This document shows, one piece after another, positions 5,701-6,507 of a stretch of DNA of 6,507 nucleotides. Within the stretch, counting starts at the first letter, position 1; every line of letters begins with the position of its first letter. This DNA is from an uncultured Lachnospiraceae bacterium (GTDB lineage Bacteria > Bacillota_A > Clostridia > Lachnospirales > Lachnospiraceae). Location of the stretch: contig CAMOOZ010000089.1 of assembly GCA_946621895.1 (NCBI GenBank), positions 1-6,507 of the forward strand, given 5' to 3'. The position numbers and the translations under genes were made by a program. Below the pieces are notes generated by a model. It saw only the letters and a program-made list of their open reading frames with translations, did not search any database and was not told the DNA's origin.

Positions 5701-6036
5701 TTATTCCTCCTCTTCTTCCTCGTCGTCCTCTTCCGCCTTCGGCTGGATCTTCCCGTCCACGATCTCCAGCTCATCCAGCTGGCTTAAGACCTCCTCTTTA
5801 AAGGAGATCTCCTCCTCGCCGATATAGCCGTAATGATAAACCTGGTCGATGGCGTCCCGGTTGAAGAAATACTGATCGTTCTCCGCGGCCAGCCCGGTGG
5901 GATAGATCACGCCGACATAATCATAAATGTTCTTCATCTCCTCATCACTGACGATCCTGCCAATGATCATCAGCTTCACCTCTGCTTCCTTCAGCAGCAC
6001 GACTGAGCCAATAGGTAAAAGGTCACTGTAGTTCAT
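5701..6036 (-). CDS. DUF4176 domain protein, type VII secretion-associated
   Basis: A 111-residue protein whose first 75 residues match the DUF4176 family (PF13780). Characteristic stretches are LLPIGSVVLLKEAEVKLMII (6-25) and YDYVGVIYPTG (38-48), followed by YFFNRDAIDQVYHYGYIGEE (56-75). The family is found mainly in Firmicute type VII (ESX/Yuk/Ess) secretion loci. Its biochemical role is not known to me, and no signal peptide or membrane segment is present. The C-terminus is an acidic tail (AEEDDEEEEEE, 101-111). The ATG at 6036 is preceded by GGAGGAAAAA, an excellent ribosome binding site, so the open extension to 6084 is not used. The next gene downstream, GNAT-like copy A, begins after 26 bases, consistent with one operon. 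No ESX ATPase or WXG100 gene is visible, so the link to secretion rests on this family alone. Confidence 0.82.
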   Translation of the reverse strand: MNYSDLLPIGSVVLLKEAEVKLMIIGRIVSDEEMKNIYDYVGVIYPTGLAAENDQYFFNRDAIDQVYHYGYIGEEEISFKEEVLSQLDELEIVDGKIQPKAEEDDEEEEEE

Positions 6037-6101
6037 TTTTTCCTCCATTTTTAAGCGCCGGGAAAGTATGTCCGACAAATGCAAACCTGTTCACTATGCA
6101 C

Positions 6102-6116
6102 TGCGGCAAAGCCGCA
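6102..6116. repeat. short hairpin TGCGGC-AAA-GCCGCA
   Basis: A perfect 6-bp stem with an AAA loop, in the 219-base gap between the DUF4176 gene and the K/R-tailed gene. The gap shows no credible open frame. The hairpin is too short to assign a function. Confidence 0.4.
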
Positions 6117-6129
6117 CTTCCTCCTGTAC

Positions 6130-6156
6130 GGTTGGAGCATCTTTGATGCCCTAACC
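6130..6156. repeat. intergenic hairpin, GGTTGG-GCATC / GATGC-CTAACC
   Basis: GCATC-TTT-GATGC forms the inner stem. After one A/C mismatch, GGTTGG pairs with CTAACC through one G-T wobble. No T-tract follows on the minus strand, so it is not a standard terminator of the gene to the right. Confidence 0.45.
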
Positions 6157-6199
6157 CTCCCCCCTGCATTCGCAAAACTGCCCGCATCGCGTGCTTAAA

Positions 6200-6216
6200 G
6201 CTTTGCTTCGCAAAGC
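6200..6216. repeat. hairpin GCTTTGC-TTC-GCAAAGC
   Basis: A perfect 7-bp stem with a TTC loop, 40 bases beyond the stop of the K/R-tailed gene. Its core TTGCTTCGCAA is identical to the nested hairpin at 4608-4620, hinting at a shared small-hairpin family. It might mark the 3' end of the upstream transcript, but only a loose U-rich stretch is nearby. Confidence 0.45.
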
Positions 6217-6255
6217 GTTTTGCTCATTTGGGGGTAGGTGGAAATCCTTCGGAGA

Positions 6256-6507
6256 TCAGGACACGGGGGCCGGCTGCGGTCCGCCGCCCGGAATATTATT
6301 CAGGCCTCCGTTTCCTCCGGCAGGGCCTGCCTTGGCCCTGGTTTTCTTTTTCCCGGGGGCCTGCTTTGTCCGCGCTTTCATTTCCTCCAGCTGCTTTTTC
6401 TTTAACTTCTTCCTATCCTTTCTGTCCTTCCTCCATTTCAGGAAGCCGGACCAGTTGATGGAGATATTCAGCCTGAAGCCCAGACCGAACAAAGCGCCGA
6501 AGGACGC
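6256..6507 (-). CDS. C-terminal part of an unrecognised protein with basic tail
   Basis: The frame is open to the right edge, so 83 residues of C-terminus are visible and the start is outside the window. A TTG at 6492 could be read as a start, but it has no ribosome binding site and the frame continues through it as ASFGALFGLGFRL, so I treat the gene as truncated by the window. The visible part begins with a glycine/phenylalanine-rich, possibly membrane-associated or beta segment (GALFGLGFRLNISINW). Next comes a highly basic stretch (KWRKDRKDRKKLKKK), then a K/R-rich linker and a glycine/proline-rich end (GGNGGLNNIPGGGPQPAPVS). Such a tail would suit the cytoplasmic end of a membrane protein, possibly part of the type VII secretion locus implied by the DUF4176 neighbour, but I cannot name the family. 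Confidence 0.6.
   Translation of the reverse strand, partial: ASFGALFGLGFRLNISINWSGFLKWRKDRKDRKKLKKKQLEEMKARTKQAPGKKKTRAKAGPAGGNGGLNNIPGGGPQPAPVS

Noticed and set aside
6037..6084. Longer DUF4176 protein beginning at 6084
   Set aside because: The first 16 residues have no binding site ahead of them, whereas GGAGG immediately precedes the ATG at 6036 and the family's conserved region starts right after it.

Overview
All recognisable genes lie on the minus strand, so transcription runs from the right edge towards position 1. The GC-rich coding sequence, AGGAGG-type ribosome binding sites and gene types (ECF S component, LarC, DUF4176) suggest a Firmicute of the class Clostridia, probably a Lachnospiraceae-like gut anaerobe. 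The family-level placement is an inference.

Layout in the direction of transcription: (a) 6507-6256, C-terminus of an unrecognised protein with a lysine/arginine-rich tail, cut by the window edge; (b) 6255-6037, a non-coding gap with three short hairpins; (c) 6036-5701, a DUF4176 protein, a family typically found in Firmicute type VII (ESX/Yuk/Ess) secretion loci; (d) 5674-4751, an atypical two-part GNAT-like protein; (e) 4750-4507, a non-coding stretch packed with hairpins; (f) 4506-3910, a glutamine-rich coiled-coil protein; (g) 3803-2622, a 393-residue all-helical protein of unknown function; (h) 2621-2294, a second hairpin-rich stretch sharing sequence blocks with (e); (i) 2293-1706, another charged coiled-coil protein; (j) 1659-817, a second two-part GNAT-like protein that looks like a distant paralogue of (d); (k) 755-189, the membrane S component of an ECF vitamin transporter; (l) 129-1, the N-terminus of LarC, which makes the nickel-pincer nucleotide cofactor.

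The first part (a-j) reads as an accessory region: DUF4176, two GNAT-like proteins and three uncharacterised helical or coiled-coil proteins, with basic K/R linkers recurring in several of them. It may be a satellite of a type VII secretion locus lying to the right of the window, but no ESX ATPase, WXG100 or EssB gene is visible here. The last part (k-l) is ordinary metabolism: membrane uptake next to cofactor synthesis.

The strongest structure not explained by genes is a family of mosaic intergenic hairpin elements. A unit made of a TTATNGTAA-ended hairpin, then TGATCGCA, then ACGGAAATATGTTGCTTC occurs at 2473-2577 and 4541-4615. Both stretches also carry a hairpin built on an AAACGAATT/AATTCGTTT core.
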